Numbered from the stretch's first letter, positions 8,240 to 16,783 are shown. The stretch: DNA of 64,000 bases from DAOOPX01 sp964653045 (GCA_964653045.1 CAZZBW010000003.1:1-64000), one strand, 5' to 3'. A program made the numbers and translations. The notes: a model not told the origin generated them from the letters alone.

Positions 8240-9427
8240 TTAGTAAGTTACTTTATTAGTTTTATCTACAACGGAAATCCAGATTGGACCTCGGGCAAAG
8301 GCATACTCCTTCCCACCTTTGGCAATAAACCTTAATTCGTCTTCACGGGTTTTTTTGGACCACGTCACACTCTCAAAGTTGCCATTGCTGAAAACCAAGG
8401 CCTCACCGGTTCCTGTCGTACGATATAGCATGTGTTTTAACTCATCGATCGGACCTTTTTCATCTGTTAAAAGTACTACAACAGTTTTTGCGGCAACTTG
8501 TTTCTGATTGTTCAAATCAATTTGGGCAGATCCTGCCATGTTCCTCAAGTAAGTTCGGCTGGCAGCGTCATAGTTCCAGACCACTGCAAACTGCTCATAG
8601 CCTGACCAAAAATCATAACTGATTGAGGTCGTTGTCCCTGATTCAGTTGGATCATCCACAAAAGTGAGTGGCTCGAATCCTTCGAGCCAATCCGCAGCTG
8701 GAATGGTCAAGCGACCAATTTTTAGCTCTGGTGACATATTCGTCCAACCTCGTTCCTCTGCCACTGCCCACAATTTTTCGGAGCTACTTTCCATAGTGTG
8801 CTCAGTAGCCACTTGTCGATCCAAACGATTGTTATTACGGACGAAGGTCGGATAACCAATCGAAAACTGATTCAAGTCATTTTCAAGTGACCAGCCATAC
8901 TGAGAAATTTGTCCCAGGGCGTCAGCGGGACCAGGCAGATTCGCCCCACCCACGTGGGCATACAGCGGTAGATTGAATCCTGAAGCCCAATCAACAAAGT
9001 AAGTTCTAGCAGAACGAACTGGGGCAATAGTTACATCTTGACGCTGAGCATCACAGTAATACAGCGCCATAAATCTAGTTACTCCTCCCTCTGCCACAGC
9101 CTCAAACACTAAATCGGCAGAGGACAATCCTGAGTGAGGTCTGGCATCTGGCGAGTTCTCAATCATTACTGCTAGAGGTCTTCGAGCTGACCAAGCTTGC
9201 TTTTCCGTTTGTGTATAAAGTTGTCCGTTCAAAGGACAGCTTTCGGTTTTAGGCTCATCTGGACTGATCTGAAGTAGCAATCCCAACTCAGTCTCACCAT
9301 CCTCGACTTGTTGTTGGTCAGTTTCGATCTCACCGTCAACGACCTTGGCTGGCTTGAGCGCATAGCTCAGGCCAGCAGAACCTATGTACAGCGCAAAAAC
9401 TAAAATCAACAGTTGCTTCACTTTCAT
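8240..9427 (-). CDS. DUF3048 (YerB-like) secreted or membrane-anchored protein
   Basis: The N-terminus (MKVKQLLILVFALYIGSAGL) is a signal peptide or anchor without an obvious lipobox cysteine, so the rest is probably outside the membrane. The core carries the DUF3048 hallmark RRPLAVMIENSPDARPHSGL followed by SADLVFEAVAEGGVTRFMAL. The C-terminal half, with SYDFWSGYEQFAVVWNYD and RGPIWISVVDK, is the second conserved part. The biochemical role of DUF3048 (Bacillus YerB) is not established. The ATG at 9427 has an AAAGGAT Shine-Dalgarno at good spacing. It belongs to the minus-strand array between a small membrane protein and the regulator at 7636. A perfect hairpin (8680-8700) lies inside. Confidence 0.9.
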   Translation of the reverse strand: MKVKQLLILVFALYIGSAGLSYALKPAKVVDGEIETDQQQVEDGETELGLLLQISPDEPKTESCPLNGQLYTQTEKQAWSARRPLAVMIENSPDARPHSGLSSADLVFEAVAEGGVTRFMALYYCDAQRQDVTIAPVRSARTYFVDWASGFNLPLYAHVGGANLPGPADALGQISQYGWSLENDLNQFSIGYPTFVRNNNRLDRQVATEHTMESSSEKLWAVAEERGWTNMSPELKIGRLTIPAADWLEGFEPLTFVDDPTESGTTTSISYDFWSGYEQFAVVWNYDAASRTYLRNMAGSAQIDLNNQKQVAAKTVVVLLTDEKGPIDELKHMLYRTTGTGEALVFSNGNFESVTWSKKTREDELRFIAKGGKEYAFARGPIWISVVDKTNKVTY

Positions 9428-9442
9428 AACTTAATCCTTTCG

Positions 9443-9751
9443 TCAGTTGGACTTAGTATACAAAAAAATACCCATCAATACAGCTATCAATAACAAACTC
9501 AATAACAAACTCTTTAGCAAATCACGCAAAATAAGGTGATGATCATAGCCAATCAGATTAAGTACATTTTTCTGAGTTTGTGGAGGAAAAGTACTAGATT
9601 CTGAAACAACCTTTGACCGAGCAACTTGGACTTGGTCAGCTCGCGACGCTTCTACTCTTTCAACTTCTTGGTTAACAGATGAGTTTTGAAGTCCTAATGT
9701 TCGAACCTTAGTTTGTTTGATTTTTTGCGCTCTCGATCTTTTTTTTGACAT
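9443..9751 (-). CDS. Small single-pass membrane protein, unknown
   Basis: A 102-residue protein with a strongly basic start (MSKKRSRAQKIKQTKVR), a polar middle, and one C-terminal membrane segment (about 78-97, LLKSLLLSLLLIAVLMGIFL). This fits a tail-anchored protein with the basic domain in the cytoplasm. The genes on both sides are spaced by 7 to 15 bases in the same direction, which supports it being real. No known family recognised. The basic region could bind nucleic acid or the ribosome, but that is only a guess from charge. Confidence 0.7.
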   Translation of the reverse strand: MSKKRSRAQKIKQTKVRTLGLQNSSVNQEVERVEASRADQVQVARSKVVSESSTFPPQTQKNVLNLIGYDHHLILRDLLKSLLLSLLLIAVLMGIFLYTKSN

Positions 9752-9758
9752 GTAAATT

Positions 9759-10898
9759 TTAAATAAATTTCGCTAAAATCCTCCATATATCACGCAGGGT
9801 TACGGCGACGATTAAACTCATTAAGATAAAGTAACCACCGTAGCTCAAAAAATGTTCGATTTTCAGTGATCGCCGTCTGCCAATTACCCATTCAACAACG
9901 GTCATCAACCCTTTGCCACCATCCAGAGGTGGAATCGGCAGGATATTAATTAAACCCAAGTTGACTGAGAGCATGCCAACAAAGTAAATCCAACTTTGCC
10001 ATCCCGCTCGATATACACCAGTTTGGTGAACTTGCTCAACGATACCAACTGGCCCAGCCAACTGGTCTTGAAATTTACCATGAAGGGCTTCTGAAACAAC
10101 TGAACCTAAAGATTCGAGAATCAAGCCCGCTAAACCAAGGGCCTCGTTGAAACCATGAACCGCAGAGCGCCAAATCATTTCATACCAAGGATAACGTGAC
10201 CACAACAATTGATCAAAAACAACTCCAAGTGAGCCTTGCTCCACAGGTGTTTCTTCAGGGAGACGTAAATAAATTGAATTTTTCAACAACTCTTCCTGAC
10301 AAACCAACTGTTCACACTTACCAGTAGTAAGAATCATTAGCTGCTCTCCTCGATGTTCAGCCACTAGCTCCTGAACTGCTTCGACAGACTCTGTCTCGAT
10401 TAATTGACCATCCACCTCAAAACCCACAATCTCAACTGGCAAAGGTAGATTCAATTTGCTTGCTGGAGAATCAGCAACTACTTCAACTATCCGAGGGGAA
10501 TCGAGCTCTTGCGGAATACCGGTTTGAAAAAAAACTAGGGTGAAAACTATCACTCCAAAAACCAAGTTGACTGTGACCCCGGCAAAAACTACCACCAATC
10601 GTTTAAAGCCAGATACTGAGTAAAAGTCACCTTTTTTGACTGTAAGCGTAGGCGCATTTGGATCCAAATTTTCTCCAGCCATCCGGACAAATCCGCCAAA
10701 AGGTATCCAGTTGAGAGTAAAGTCTGTTTGCCATTTACGAAAAAGTTTGGCGGCTTTGGGTGGGTAACCCAAACCAAACTCTTCAGTTTTGATTCCTGCC
10801 CACCTGGCAGCAACGAAATGACCTAATTCATGGATAATTACTAGAATCGATAACCCTAAAACCACTAGAAGGATAGAAGCTAAAACTCCTGTTATCAT
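9759..10898 (-). CDS. rseP: Site-2 intramembrane metalloprotease, RseP family
   Basis: Zinc protease of the M50 family that cleaves membrane-embedded substrates, such as anti-sigma factors or leftover signal peptides. The 379 residues start with a membrane helix containing HELGH (23-27), the zinc motif. A second membrane helix is near 90-110, a PDZ-like domain spans about 125-210 (RIVEVVADSPASKLNL), and the LDG motif appears in NILPIPPLDGGKG, supplying the third zinc ligand. Final membrane helix near 350-370. The length fits single-PDZ bacterial members. It lies immediately after frr (3 bases between stop and start) in the minus-strand array. The actual substrate in this organism is unknown. 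Confidence 0.94.
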   Translation of the reverse strand: MITGVLASILLVVLGLSILVIIHELGHFVAARWAGIKTEEFGLGYPPKAAKLFRKWQTDFTLNWIPFGGFVRMAGENLDPNAPTLTVKKGDFYSVSGFKRLVVVFAGVTVNLVFGVIVFTLVFFQTGIPQELDSPRIVEVVADSPASKLNLPLPVEIVGFEVDGQLIETESVEAVQELVAEHRGEQLMILTTGKCEQLVCQEELLKNSIYLRLPEETPVEQGSLGVVFDQLLWSRYPWYEMIWRSAVHGFNEALGLAGLILESLGSVVSEALHGKFQDQLAGPVGIVEQVHQTGVYRAGWQSWIYFVGMLSVNLGLINILPIPPLDGGKGLMTVVEWVIGRRRSLKIEHFLSYGGYFILMSLIVAVTLRDIWRILAKFI

Positions 10899-10901
10899 AG
10901 A

Positions 10902-11456
10902 TTAAATTGTGAGCAATTCTTTCTCTTTTTCGGTAAAAAGTGCTTCAATTTTGTCAAGCTGTTGTTGCACTTTTTCTTCCAGATTGCTCAGATCTCGTTC
11001 GATATCGTCCTCACTCACGCCGTTTTGACCCTTCTGCGCTTCGATCAGGTGTTTAGTTTCTGACCGGACGTTGCGCACCATCACTTTGCCCGCTTCAATT
11101 TTTTGACCCAATAGTTTAACCATTTCTTGTCTTCTATCGTGAGTCAAAGAGGGAACAGGTACGCGAATAATTTCACCATCGACGATGGGACTCAAATTAA
11201 GGTTGGCCACAGCGATAGCCTTCTCAATTGAACCAAGTAAGGACCGATCCCAGGGTTTAATCACAAGTAAAGTGGGATCAGAAACTGAAATCGAAGCTAC
11301 TTCACTAATACTCATTTTGGATCCATAAGCTTCAACCTTGACAGGATCGAGTAGTTGCGCACTGGCTCGGCCAGTGCGCAAGGCAGCGAGCTCAGCTCGA
11401 ATATGTTCAAACACCTTAGCCATGCTTTGTTCAAATTGTTGAAAATCATTAGACAT
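10902..11456 (-). CDS. frr: Ribosome recycling factor
   Basis: RRF splits post-termination ribosomes together with EF-G. The 184-residue protein has the normal family length and signatures: LRTGRASAQLLDPVKVEAYG near 26-45, TLLVIKPWDRSLLGSIEKAI near 83-102, and the C-terminal helix with the pattern RRQEMVKLLGQKIEAGKVMVR. The start ATG 11456 is preceded by a short gap of 41 bases to the next gene upstream. A perfect 12-bp hairpin (11355-11381) lies over the codons for the conserved GRASAQ region. Confidence 0.97.
   Translation of the reverse strand: MSNDFQQFEQSMAKVFEHIRAELAALRTGRASAQLLDPVKVEAYGSKMSISEVASISVSDPTLLVIKPWDRSLLGSIEKAIAVANLNLSPIVDGEIIRVPVPSLTHDRRQEMVKLLGQKIEAGKVMVRNVRSETKHLIEAQKGQNGVSEDDIERDLSNLEEKVQQQLDKIEALFTEKEKELLTI
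11355..11381. repeat. Perfect intragenic inverted repeat in frr (12-bp arms, 3-nt loop)
   Basis: Arms TTGCGCACTGGC (11355-11366) and its exact complement (11370-11381), loop TCG. It covers the highly conserved RTGRASAQL codons of ribosome recycling factor, so the pairing is achieved without changing the protein. Confidence 0.95.
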
Positions 11457-11497
11457 AATGCCATTGTATCATCACTTAAATATAATTAATTCGTCCG

Positions 11498-11899
11498 TCA
11501 ATCAATCTTAATCTCGATTTTTTTGTCAATTTGGGGAAACGCCAAGCTATCTTGGCTTAGCTCCAATCTTCTCAGCTCTTCTCTTTTTAGTTTAATTTGG
11601 GCAGATAAGCTATTATCTTCATACCCAATAGTTGGCGTCGGTTGCGCCACTGGTTCTCTCACTACTGGCTGCTGCTCAATTATACTGATAATAATGATGC
11701 TTGCGCCTAATAATAAGATTACTCCAAAGAAAATAATAAGTAACCAAAATTTCCAACTTTTTCTCCTGGCTTGAACCGGGGCTTTAGCTTTTTCTGCCTG
11801 ACGTAACGCTCTTTCTGCTTCTTCCAAGCTATTATCAAGAGTTGGCGCGACCTGGCTAAAAATTGTTTGATTCTGATTGGCAGATTGTTCTGGATTCAT
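11498..11899 (-). CDS. Small single-pass membrane protein, unknown
   Basis: A 133-residue protein starting at ATG 11899 (MNPEQSANQNQTIFSQ), five bases after the stop of the preceding gene. A longer frame to 11995 exists but would overlap that gene by 91 bases. Residues about 15-45 are a charged helix (EEAERALRQAEKAKAPVQAR), then one membrane segment (about 49-73, WKFWLLIIFFGVILLLGASI) and an extracytoplasmic tail with a Pro/Thr linker and a charged helix. Type II membrane topology is likely. No family recognised. Its position next to the coiled-coil exported protein at 11905 suggests a shared envelope role. Confidence 0.7.
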   Translation of the reverse strand: MNPEQSANQNQTIFSQVAPTLDNSLEEAERALRQAEKAKAPVQARRKSWKFWLLIIFFGVILLLGASIIIISIIEQQPVVREPVAQPTPTIGYEDNSLSAQIKLKREELRRLELSQDSLAFPQIDKKIEIKID

Positions 11900-11904
11900 A
11901 TTTA

Positions 11905-12738
11905 TTAAAGTCGGCTGGCTTCCTCCAAATAAGAATAAATAATTAGTAGCTGGTTCTGCAGAGCACTCAATGAAGATAAAATCTGCGAGTACCAACCCTG
12001 ACTAGCAGTGCGCTTGTCGTCAAGAGCAAGTTTATCCAGTTTGGACCAAAGAACTGCTAATTGATCGTAGGCTTTGTCAATTTCTTCTTTGGCTCTTTGT
12101 CGCTCGACTGCCTGAAAACCAGCGGCGGGTGTAGCTTGATAATTCTCATTAATTTGCTGATAAAATTTGCGCGATAGTTCATCTGCCCGAACAATTTTGG
12201 CTTTATTAATCACTTCTTTAGCCTCTATACTCAGTCGCTCAAACTCAATAATCAACTCTTCAAACGCCGCCGCTCGTTCATTGATGGCTTGGTAATCTTG
12301 ACTATTAGTAATTAAAACTTGCTGATTGAGAAAAACTTCATGAAATTTTTCCAGTCTTCGGAGTAAATCCTGTTTTATTGTTGGATCAACATTTTGCACA
12401 AAGCGAAGTTCAAGATATAAAATATCTATATAGGTGACTAACACATCGCCTCTTTTGAGCATCGTTTCCTTGGTAGAATTTACCAGCTCTCCCAAGGCAG
12501 TTAATGTCAAAAGTTTGTCGTACTGAACGGTGGCTAAAGTATAACTGCGATAAACCGTTTGATATGACTGCACCTGTTTTGAGTAAAGGTCGAGTAACTG
12601 GGCTTTGGTGGGTTCATATTCAGTCGAATCATTGGGCAAAGTTTGACCAGGAGTTTGCGCCACAACCGGGCCAACCCCCACCAAAGCCAAAACAACTAAG
12701 GCACAAATAATAATGCTAATTATTTTTCTTCTAAACAT
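11905..12738 (-). CDS. Exported coiled-coil protein, unknown
   Basis: A 277-residue protein with a clear signal peptide (MFRRKIISIIICALVVLALVGVGPVVAQ, cleavage likely after about residue 28). The mature part is almost entirely predicted helix with long charged heptad-like stretches (for example ERAAAFEELIIEFERLSIEAKEVINKAKIV). No catalytic motif is seen. The gene overlaps the end of the RmlA-like gene by 19 bases and is followed by the small membrane protein after five bases, so the three are probably co-transcribed. It may be an envelope structural protein, which is inference from topology alone. Confidence 0.75.
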   Translation of the reverse strand: MFRRKIISIIICALVVLALVGVGPVVAQTPGQTLPNDSTEYEPTKAQLLDLYSKQVQSYQTVYRSYTLATVQYDKLLTLTALGELVNSTKETMLKRGDVLVTYIDILYLELRFVQNVDPTIKQDLLRRLEKFHEVFLNQQVLITNSQDYQAINERAAAFEELIIEFERLSIEAKEVINKAKIVRADELSRKFYQQINENYQATPAAGFQAVERQRAKEEIDKAYDQLAVLWSKLDKLALDDKRTASQGWYSQILSSLSALQNQLLIIYSYLEEASRL

Positions 12739-13439
12739 TTTCTCCGCATAAAACTACTAGCTTCGTATAACGACTCAAACGTACCAGTGTCAAACCACTC
12801 GCCTTTAACTACCGCGACATCTAAGCTGCTTTCTCGTAAGAAAAGGTTGTTTAAGTCGGTAATCTCCAGCTCGCCTCGAGCTGATGGCTTAAGGCTTTGG
12901 GCTTTAGCAATTACCGAGTTATCATAAATATACAAGCCGGTCACGGCAAAATCCGATTTTGGCTGAGCGGGTTTTTCTTCGATACTGATCACCTTATTGT
13001 TCTGATCGAACTCAGCCACGCCAAATCTTTCCGGATCTGGCACTTTTTTGATGAAAATTCTCCCTCCCGATTTAAAACTTAAAATACTGTCTGTGAAGTC
13101 ATCTTCAAAAATATTGTCCCCCAAAATTAAGGTAGCGTTATCTTGACCAATGAAATTTGCCCCAATCAAAAATGCCTGAGCCAATCCAGCCGGTGAATCT
13201 TGAATTTCGTAAGTGAACTTGCACCCCAGTTCTTTACCACTGCCAAGTAGTTTGAGAAAGTCACCAGCTCGATCTGGAGCCACGATCACCAAAATCTCCT
13301 TAATTCCAGCACGGATTAAGGTGTGAAGACTGTAATAGATCATAGGTTTGTTATAAATTGGCAGCAACTGCTTGCTGGTGACTTTGGTCAGTGGTGACAA
13401 TCTGGTGCCACTGCCACCTGCTAGAACTATCCCTTTCAT
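12720..13439 (-). CDS. Glucose-1-phosphate thymidylyltransferase (RmlA-like)
   Basis: Makes dTDP-glucose (or a related nucleotide sugar) from a sugar phosphate and NTP, feeding surface glycan synthesis. The 239 residues show the nucleotidyltransferase motifs GGSGTRLSPLT (8-18), KQLLPIYNKPMIYYSL (23-38), QDSPAGLAQAF (80-90) and LGDNIFEDDF. The final WFDTGTFESLYEAS matches the metal-binding end of the domain. Lengths near 240 are typical of short RmlA-type enzymes lacking the C-terminal allosteric helices. No rmlB, rmlC or rmlD lies nearby, so the end product cannot be told. It overlaps the downstream gene by 19 bases and lies 16 bases below the small membrane gene at 13456. Confidence 0.88.
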   Translation of the reverse strand: MKGIVLAGGSGTRLSPLTKVTSKQLLPIYNKPMIYYSLHTLIRAGIKEILVIVAPDRAGDFLKLLGSGKELGCKFTYEIQDSPAGLAQAFLIGANFIGQDNATLILGDNIFEDDFTDSILSFKSGGRIFIKKVPDPERFGVAEFDQNNKVISIEEKPAQPKSDFAVTGLYIYDNSVIAKAQSLKPSARGELEITDLNNLFLRESSLDVAVVKGEWFDTGTFESLYEASSFMRRKCLEEK

Positions 13440-13455
13440 AACTCCCTTCCTCTAG

Positions 13456-13707
13456 TTAAATTGTTAAAAAGATCACTGTCAAAACACCAAGAGTCGCAAT
13501 TACTACGTACTCTAAAAACACTTTTCTGGGTGCATAAGTGTGGGTCATTAATCCCCAGATTACATAGTATAAACCCATACTTAAACCAATCAATCTCACC
13601 CAGAAGAAGTTCGGCCAAAAATAAACAAACAAAATCAAAAAACTGCCTAATCCCAAGATTAGGGAAAAATATTGCTTTTTATGTGAGAAAACTTCTTTTC
13701 TAAGCAT
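13456..13707 (-). CDS. Small membrane protein, three predicted helices
   Basis: An 83-residue protein beginning at ATG 13707 with a GGAAAAGAG Shine-Dalgarno-like stretch upstream. After a basic start (MLRKEVFSHKKQ) there are three hydrophobic segments (about 14-30, 33-52 and 64-82). No family recognised. It is the first gene of the long minus-strand array and is followed after 16 bases by the RmlA-like gene. Spacing and hydrophobicity support it as real. Another open frame on the same strand (13436-13618) is its shadow. Confidence 0.7.
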   Translation of the reverse strand: MLRKEVFSHKKQYFSLILGLGSFLILFVYFWPNFFWVRLIGLSMGLYYVIWGLMTHTYAPRKVFLEYVVIATLGVLTVIFLTI

Positions 13708-13766
13708 TGCTCTTTTCCAGAATATTTATACACATTTATCTACTACTCCAATTGTAGTGCTATCAG

Positions 13767-14855
13767 TTATAGCACTGCTCCTGACTTAGCCAAAATTAAC
13801 ATAAAGGTGACTGCGGCTAAAAACACAATGTGGGCCAAATTTTTGCCTACTAAACGCAAGCTGTGGTGGTGACCAATGGCAAACAAATCATAAATTAAGG
13901 TCACAATCAATAACACAATTAAACTCAAGAAAACAGCTTTAGCTAACTGAAAGGGCGAGTAAACGCTGAAACGAAATTTTTCACTGCCGGCAGCTTGAGC
14001 TCGAGGGATAATCACTGCCTGCTGACTTTCACCCAAGCGCTGGGCTTCGAGATTGGCGATGCTCAAGCCCGTGGGTGTAGCTTGAGGAGGAGTAACGGTT
14101 GGCTCCAGCTGAGCTGGCTGATCAGCCAACTCAGCTGGAGCCCGTGGTGGTTGCTCGGCTGCAGGCCAGGTGGTTTTTTCTTCAGCAGGCGCAGCAACTT
14201 GAGCCGGTGGTGCTTGAGCTAACGCTGGCTTGGCGGCAGCGGGCGTACCGAACATCTGTACTACTAGTGTCGTTTCCACTCCATTAAGTACTCCATTGAC
14301 TACCGCCACGCCGATCTCTTCATACTTGGCATTAACGATATTTGCTCGGTGCGTGGGTGAGTCCATCCACGCCCGTACCATATCTCCGGTGTTAGCAAAG
14401 TCTTTGGCTAAATTTTCACCAGCCACGCGATATTTATACCCAGCAGCCCCAATAAAACTCCATGGATCTTTTCCTGCTGGTGAAGTGTGGGACCAATATT
14501 GATTAGCAAACATGTCGTTAGCTTTATTTTGGGCTGCCTGGGCTAAAGTAGCGTTGTACACCAGCGCCGCTAATCCTTGTTGCTGTCTTTCTTGATTGGT
14601 AGATGCCACCACTTGGCCCACATCGATATTGGATGCATAGCCAAGTACCCAACCAAGAGGATGCGCGAAGCGAAAAAGCGAAACCGAACTGAGCAAGGCT
14701 CCAGCCACTACCAAGACAATCACCAGCATTGCATCAGGATGCAACACTTTGGGTCGAAAATTATTCGACTCACCCGGATGAAATAGGTGATTAACCACTC
14801 GATTTAGATAGAACTGCACAAGCTCATTATGCTGGATAGTGAGCGTTTCATGCAA
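13767..14855 (-). CDS. CAP/SCP-domain membrane protein
   Basis: The 362-residue protein has an N-terminal cytoplasmic segment with LFHPGESNNFRPKVLHPDAM, typical of CAP proteins in Patescibacteria, a membrane helix (43-65), then a CAP domain (about 78-205) with the signatures NQERQQQGLAAL, HTSPAGKDPWSFI, GENLA and SPTHRANIVNAKYEEIGVA. His and Glu residues of the CAP cavity are present. A Pro/Ala-rich linker (210-265) and two C-terminal membrane helices (310-360) follow. The start must be TTG 14855, because an in-frame TGA lies four codons upstream and the next ATG would remove the conserved N-terminus. CAP domains in bacteria have no settled function. A 42-bp near-perfect palindrome lies in the linker codons. 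Confidence 0.88.
   Translation of the reverse strand: MHETLTIQHNELVQFYLNRVVNHLFHPGESNNFRPKVLHPDAMLVIVLVVAGALLSSVSLFRFAHPLGWVLGYASNIDVGQVVASTNQERQQQGLAALVYNATLAQAAQNKANDMFANQYWSHTSPAGKDPWSFIGAAGYKYRVAGENLAKDFANTGDMVRAWMDSPTHRANIVNAKYEEIGVAVVNGVLNGVETTLVVQMFGTPAAAKPALAQAPPAQVAAPAEEKTTWPAAEQPPRAPAELADQPAQLEPTVTPPQATPTGLSIANLEAQRLGESQQAVIIPRAQAAGSEKFRFSVYSPFQLAKAVFLSLIVLLIVTLIYDLFAIGHHHSLRLVGKNLAHIVFLAAVTFMLILAKSGAVL
14101..14142. repeat. 42-bp quasi-palindrome inside the CAP-domain gene
   Basis: Two 21-base arms (14101-14121 and 14122-14142) are reverse complements except for one position (C at 14114 opposite A at 14129). There is no loop. It codes for the Pro/Ala/Glu-rich linker between the CAP domain and the C-terminal membrane helices. 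Confidence 0.95.
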
Positions 14856-14944
14856 CCCCCATTGTCAATCATTTCCAAACAACCACCTTAGCCGCTGTGC
14901 TATACTCCCAGCTCAGCACAAACATACTCAAAACAAGGTTTACG

Positions 14945-15589
14945 ATGAAACATGCTGACAAAAACACGATCGTGATCGATCATCCGTTTATCAAAGACGC
15001 ACTCACCCACCTTAGGGACCAAAATACGCAATTAGCCCAGTTCCGTCGTCACTCGGACCAGTTGTGTCGCTTGTTGTTTGCCGAAGCTATTCGCGGTTTG
15101 GATTTTCATCAAGTTCAAATCACCACCCCTCTTAGCGAAACCATCGCCGCAGAAAAACTGCAGGATGAAGTGATTGTAGTGCCAGTCCTCAGGTCAGGAC
15201 TGGCCATGTTGTTTGGGGCGATGGATCTCTTACCCAAATCTAAAATCGGTTTTGCTGGACTTGAACGCGATGAGTCAACCGCGGTGGCGCATGAGTATTA
15301 CTACAAGCTTCCCCCAATTCACAAACACAGTGTCGTAATTGTCACCGACCCAATGCTCGCCACCGGCGGCTCGCTCCTCTACCTACTGAAAAAAATTGCC
15401 CCACACAAACCCAAAGAACTGCGAGTAGTGTGCGTCATCAGCGCACCTGAGGGAATTGAGGCGATTCATCAGCAGTTTGCGGCGGTGAAGATTTTCACCG
15501 CCGCCATCGACTCCCACCTCGACTCCCGCAAGTACATCGTCCCCGGCCTAGGTGACTACGGCGACCGCTACTTCGGCACCAACGTATAA
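14945..15589 (+). CDS. upp: Uracil phosphoribosyltransferase
   Basis: Salvages uracil to UMP with PRPP. The 214-residue protein shows VPVLRSGLAMLFGAMDLLP (uracil/PRPP binding), the PRPP loop VTDPMLATGGSLLYLL, and the C-terminal GLGDYGDRYFG that binds uracil. The length fits the family. The start is ATG 14945 (MKHADKNTIVIDHP) with AAGG upstream; a longer frame from 14897 lacks a good start. A TATACT box is at 14901-14906. It is followed after seven bases by the hydrolase fusion gene, so the two probably form an operon. Two perfect hairpins lie inside (15181-15204 and 15479-15504). Confidence 0.95.
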   Translation: MKHADKNTIVIDHPFIKDALTHLRDQNTQLAQFRRHSDQLCRLLFAEAIRGLDFHQVQITTPLSETIAAEKLQDEVIVVPVLRSGLAMLFGAMDLLPKSKIGFAGLERDESTAVAHEYYYKLPPIHKHSVVIVTDPMLATGGSLLYLLKKIAPHKPKELRVVCVISAPEGIEAIHQQFAAVKIFTAAIDSHLDSRKYIVPGLGDYGDRYFGTNV

Positions 15590-15596
15590 TGATTTC

Positions 15597-16640
15597 ATGA
15601 CCAAAAACGCTTTAATTTTACATGGCACCGCTGGCAACTCTCAAGAAAACTGGTTTCCTTGGCTCAAGGAAAAACTGATGAAGTTTGGTTATCGAGTTTG
15701 GGTACCTGATTTACCCAAAGCCGATTTTCCTGATTCGCACCGTTATAACGAGTTCATTCTCAGTAACTCTTCTTGGCAATTTAATCAGCACTCTATCATT
15801 GTCGGCCGCTCTTCAGGTGCGGTCTCAATTCTCAATTTACTGCAACAACTGCCAAAAGATAATAAAGTTTTCGCTTGCTACTACGTCGGAGCCTTTAAAA
15901 ATAATTTAAATTGGCCTAATTTAGATGGTTTGTTTCATGATTCTTTTGAATTCACCAAAATCAAATCGCAGTCGCGCCTGCACTATTTTATTCACTCGGA
16001 TAACGACCCCCACTGTCCACTAGAACACGCGGATTATTTACACCAACAAATCGGTGGTGACTTGATTGTTCTACCCAACCAAAAACACTTTAGTACATCC
16101 ACAATGGGAGCTAAATATCAAAAGTTCCCCTACCTGTTTAGTTTGATTACTGGACGAAATCATACCCCACGCTTTGTTTCAATTTTCTCCTCTCAGTTAG
16201 CTGAATTGGGAGTCAAAATCTGGTTAGATGGTGGCTGGGGTGTCGATGCCCTAGTTGGTCATCAAACCCGCCCTCACTCCGATTTAGACATCGTGATTCA
16301 AAAAAAAGATCTGCCCAAATTAATGAATTGGTTTAAACAAAATCATTTTTTTGCAATCCAAAGAGGTGACACAACAGCTCACAACTTTATGTATGGCGAT
16401 AAACTCGCCCGCCTTATTGACGTGCACGTGATTGAGTTTGACGACCTGGGAAACGGTATTTATGGTCCAAAAGCAAATCATCAAATGTTTCCCGCAGCTT
16501 CGCTGACAGGAAAGGGAAAGGTTGGTAAGACACAAGTTAACTGCATTTCGTCAGAATGGGTAATTAAATTTCATTCAGGATACGAATTGCGGGACACGGA
16601 CACCCACGACCTCAATTTGATTAAAAATATGTTTACATAA
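15597..16640 (+). CDS. Fusion of RBBP9/YdeN-type serine hydrolase with a lincosamide/aminoglycoside-type nucleotidyltransferase
   Basis: A 347-residue fusion starting at ATG 15597. Residues 1-180 are an RBBP9/YdeN alpha/beta hydrolase: LHGTAGNSQENWFPWLKEKL, the nucleophile elbow GRSSG, an Asp in SDNDPHCP and the catalytic His in NQKHFS, so the triad appears complete. Residues about 190-347 are a nucleotidyltransferase with WLDGGWGVDALVGHQTRPHS followed by DLDIVI, the same pattern as LnuA and ANT(2'') enzymes that adenylylate lincosamides or aminoglycosides. Both families are well known separately; I do not know a described fusion. It follows upp by seven bases. The substrate is unknown, and resistance should not be assumed. 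The TATAAT at 15585-15590 could give an independent leaderless transcript. Confidence 0.85.
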   Translation: MTKNALILHGTAGNSQENWFPWLKEKLMKFGYRVWVPDLPKADFPDSHRYNEFILSNSSWQFNQHSIIVGRSSGAVSILNLLQQLPKDNKVFACYYVGAFKNNLNWPNLDGLFHDSFEFTKIKSQSRLHYFIHSDNDPHCPLEHADYLHQQIGGDLIVLPNQKHFSTSTMGAKYQKFPYLFSLITGRNHTPRFVSIFSSQLAELGVKIWLDGGWGVDALVGHQTRPHSDLDIVIQKKDLPKLMNWFKQNHFFAIQRGDTTAHNFMYGDKLARLIDVHVIEFDDLGNGIYGPKANHQMFPAASLTGKGKVGKTQVNCISSEWVIKFHSGYELRDTDTHDLNLIKNMFT

Positions 16641-16755
16641 ACTTGTACATACAAATTTATGTAAAACTTAAAATGTGCAAATAGTACGATACAACTCAAT
16701 TTCTTCAATCTCAATATACTTCACTTAGTCAAGCTCCATTAGAATTTAATCACTC

Positions 16756-16783
16756 TTGATATTGTTATAGGATTGGATATAAT
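16756..16783 (+). promoter_or_regulatory. Promoter TTGATA-N16-TATAAT
   Basis: TTGATA at 16756-16761 and TATAAT at 16778-16783 with 16-bp spacing. The box ends ten bases before ATG 16794, so the mRNA would be leaderless or nearly so. This also argues against the upstream TTG at 16773, which lies in the promoter itself. Confidence 0.7.

Noticed and set aside
11899..11995. Upstream extension of the small membrane protein (start near 11995)
   Set aside because: It would overlap the preceding gene by 91 bases; the ATG at 11899 starts five bases after that gene's stop.
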